Assembly: GCA_905215815.1 (NCBI GenBank)
Contig: CAJMRN010000095.1
Location: forward strand, 1 to 5,968
DNA: 5,968 nucleotides
Reading direction: 5' to 3'
DNA from: an uncultured bacterium
Lineage (GTDB): Bacteria; Actinomycetota; Coriobacteriia; Coriobacteriales; Coriobacteriaceae
A program made the position numbers and the translations under genes. The notes under the pieces are model-generated. The model was not told the origin of the DNA. It saw nothing but the letters and a program-made list of their open reading frames with translations, and ran no database searches. Positions 4,422-5,968 of this stretch are shown here, piece after piece. Position 1 is the first letter of the stretch, and every line of letters starts with the position of its first letter.

Positions 4422-5968
4422 TTAGTGGCGCTTGCGGGTGGCCGTTGCCTTACGGACGGAGGTCTTCTTGGTCGGAGCCTTTTCCTCAGTCTTAGCGGCG
4501 GGGGAGACCGGGGCCTCCTTGGCGGGCTCGGTCTTTGCCGTAGCCTTCGGAGCGGTCTTGACCTCAGCGGCCTTCGGAGCCGGCTCGGCCTTTACTTCGA
4601 CATTAGCCTCTGCCTTGGGAGCTTCAGCCTTGGTCGTGGTCTTCTTGGCCGTCTTCGTAGAGCGCTTGCGCGTGGTGGTCTTGGCGGCTGGCTTTGCCTC
4701 GACAGCTGCCTTGGCCTTGGGCTCGGAGGGCGCCTCCTCGACCTTGACGGCGGGCTTTGCAGCAGCCTTCGGGGCCGTCTTCGCGGCGGCCTTCGTCGTA
4801 GCAGCCTTGGTCGTCGTCGACTTCATGGCTGTTGCCTTCTTGGCAGTCGTGGTCTTGGTCGCGGCCGTCTTCTTGGCAGCGGTCTTGGCCGGAGCCTTTG
4901 CCGCGGGCTTAGCCTCGGCAGCGTCGGCCTTTACCTCGGGAACGACCTCGGCCTCGGTGGCCTTCTTAACAGCGGCGGTCGTGCGCTTGCGCGTTGTCGT
5001 TGCCTTGGCAGTAGTTGCCTTAGCGGCGCTAGTCTTGCTAGCAGCGGCCTTCGTGGTCGTGGCCTTCTTAGCCGTTGTCTTGCGGGTGGTCGTCTTCTTA
5101 GCGGCAGGTTTCGCTGCGGGCTTAACTTCGGCATCGGCAGCCGGCTTCTCCTCGGCCTTGGGCTCCTCGGCGGCAGCGGGCTCCTTAACGGGCGCCGCAG
5201 GCTCGACCTCAGCGGCAACCGGCTTCTCCACAGCCGCAGCAGCCTTCACAGCCGCCGGGCGCTCAATCTCCGGGTGCATAAAGAAGTACAGGTCAAGATA
5301 CTTGTCGGCCGAGCGCGTCCAGCTAAAGTCCTGGCTCATGGCCTGCGTGACCAGCTGGTTCCATGCCTCGCGGTTATCCCAGAACAGGCGTGCCGCGCGG
5401 AACACCGCGTCGCCCATCTCGTCGCCGTTAAAGTTGCTAAACGAGAAGCCCGTGCCCTCGCCGGTAAACTCGTTGTACGGCTGCACGGTGTCCTTCAGGC
5501 CACCGGTCTCGCGCACGATGGGCAGGGTGCCGTAGCGCATGGCGATGATCTGCGACAGACCGCAGGGCTCAAACTTCGAAGGCATTAGGAACATATCGGC
5601 GGCGGCATACATACGCTGCGACAGCGCCGGATCGAACTCGATGCGCGCGGCCATGGTGCCGGGGTACTTGTCCTGGAAGTAGCGCAGACCGTCCTCGTAG
5701 TCGCGGTCGCCGGTGCCCAGCACGGCCACCTGAACGCCGCCGGACAGGATGCGGTCGAGCGCGTACATGACCAGGTCCATGCCCTTCTGGCGCGTCAGGC
5801 GCGTGACCATCACCATAAGCGGGCGGTCGTCGCGCACCTCGAGCCCCAGTTCCTCCTGCAGCTTGGCCTTGCACACGGCCTTGCCGGAACGGTCCTCCAC
5901 GGTGTAGTTGGCGGCAATGCGCTTGTCGGTCGCCGGGTCAAAGCCTGCCACATCAATGCCGTTGAGGA
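4422..5968 (-). CDS. glgA: Glycogen synthase (GT5, ADP-glucose type), C-terminal part with long Ala/Lys/Thr-rich tail; N-terminus outside window
   Basis: The enzyme transfers glucose from ADP-glucose to the growing alpha-1,4-glucan chain. The reading frame is open to the window edge and starts mid-protein with LNGIDVAGFDPATD, the family's NGID...NPATD segment. The GTG at 5951 is therefore an internal Val, not a start. Counting from that Val, the C-terminal Rossmann domain shows VTRLTRQKG (R51 and K56, the ADP-glucose phosphate-binding pair), KFEPCGLSQ (126-134, with the conserved Glu128 and Cys130) and ETGGLKDTV (148-156). The catalytic fold ends near FSWTRSADKYLDLYF (209-223). Residues 231-509 then form a low-complexity tail not found in ordinary GlgA of about 480 residues; with the missing N-domain, the full protein should be near 750 residues. 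It lies 432 bp upstream of the GH13-GH77 gene on the same strand. Confidence 0.93.
   Translation of the reverse strand, partial: LNGIDVAGFDPATDKRIAANYTVEDRSGKAVCKAKLQEELGLEVRDDRPLMVMVTRLTRQKGMDLVMYALDRILSGGVQVAVLGTGDRDYEDGLRYFQDKYPGTMAARIEFDPALSQRMYAAADMFLMPSKFEPCGLSQIIAMRYGTLPIVRETGGLKDTVQPYNEFTGEGTGFSFSNFNGDEMGDAVFRAARLFWDNREAWNQLVTQAMSQDFSWTRSADKYLDLYFFMHPEIERPAAVKAAAAVEKPVAAEVEPAAPVKEPAAAEEPKAEEKPAADAEVKPAAKPAAKKTTTRKTTAKKATTTKAAASKTSAAKATTAKATTTRKRTTAAVKKATEAEVVPEVKADAAEAKPAAKAPAKTAAKKTAATKTTTAKKATAMKSTTTKAATTKAAAKTAPKAAAKPAVKVEEAPSEPKAKAAVEAKPAAKTTTRKRSTKTAKKTTTKAEAPKAEANVEVKAEPAPKAAEVKTAPKATAKTEPAKEAPVSPAAKTEEKAPTKKTSVRKATATRKRH
4425..5261 (-). other. 279-residue histone-H1/HU-like tail region encoded within glgA
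   Basis: This part of glgA encodes a tail made almost only of Ala, Lys, Thr, Glu, Pro and Val with some Arg and Ser. I find no Gly, Leu, Ile, Cys, Gln or aromatic residue in it. Four purely basic blocks (residues 276-332, 347-404, 419-442 and 491-509, counted from the Val at 5951) lack any Asp or Glu. They contain repeats such as KPAAKKTTTRK, TTTRKRTTA, TTTRKRSTK and the end ATRKRH. They alternate with Glu-rich blocks (230-275, 333-346, 405-418, 443-490). The basic blocks resemble the Lys/Ala/Pro tails of histone H1-like proteins and mycobacterial HU. The DNA has many short recurring pieces (for example GTCTTCTTGGC), making it prone to length change. It is in frame with the enzyme and carries no stop, so it is part of the same protein. 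Confidence 0.85.

Noticed and set aside
5261..5280. Possible frameshift or gene fusion error joining GlgA to an unrelated tail
   Set aside because: The frame is continuous with no stop. The tail keeps a coherent, biased amino-acid composition over 279 codons and ends at a normal stop with a terminator-like hairpin behind it. An out-of-frame read would not keep this pattern.
4395..5588. Long plus-strand Gly/Leu-rich open frame of 397 codons, and a second one of 367 codons at 4432-5535
   Set aside because: Both lie antisense to glgA. Their monotonous Gly/Leu/Arg or Ala/Val/Ser composition is the reverse complement of the Ala/Lys/Thr codons in the tail; no family signature or suitable start context is visible.
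5949..5951. GTG as the start of a short glycogen synthase gene
   Set aside because: The frame stays open to the window edge with the conserved LNGID upstream of this codon, so it is an internal Val and the true start is outside.

Overview
The window looks like chromosomal DNA from a GC-rich Gram-positive gut bacterium of the Coriobacteriia. Collinsella is my best guess, from codon use, the combination of genes and the style of the Ala/Lys/Thr-rich protein tail. That assignment is recognition, not a database result. Everything coding here appears to be housekeeping or glycogen/starch metabolism. I see no phage, transposase, CRISPR or defence genes.

Layout: positions 1-264 (+) hold the last 87 codons of an RsmB/NOP-type RNA m5C methyltransferase. 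It converges on a minus-strand block. Between them lies a 15-bp perfect inverted repeat (268-334). Then, on the minus strand, come a small FmdB-type zinc-ribbon protein (369-605), a GC-rich hairpin (628-649), and a large 1098-residue fusion enzyme (693-3989). The fusion joins an N-terminal beta-sandwich, a GH13 alpha-glucan hydrolase and a complete GH77 4-alpha-glucanotransferase. A 432-bp non-coding gap (3990-4421) follows. It holds a candidate promoter with an overlapping palindrome, an AT-rich stretch, a 132-bp element bounded by 14-bp inverted repeats, and a hairpin placed to terminate the next gene. From 4422 to the window edge (minus) is the C-terminal part of glycogen synthase GlgA, which carries an unusual 279-residue low-complexity tail.

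How the genes fit together: GlgA extends alpha-1,4-glucan from ADP-glucose. The GH13-GH77 fusion would cut alpha-glucans or maltodextrins and redistribute the resulting maltooligosaccharides, so synthesis and remodelling of storage glucan sit side by side on one strand. The gap and the hairpins suggest separate transcription units rather than one tight operon.

The parts most worth a second look are the histone-H1/HU-like tail on glycogen synthase and the two inverted-repeat-bounded intergenic elements. Those two elements share a 9-base motif directly inside the left arm. The GH13-GH77 single-chain fusion is also notable. I do not see a clear-cut new multi-gene system.
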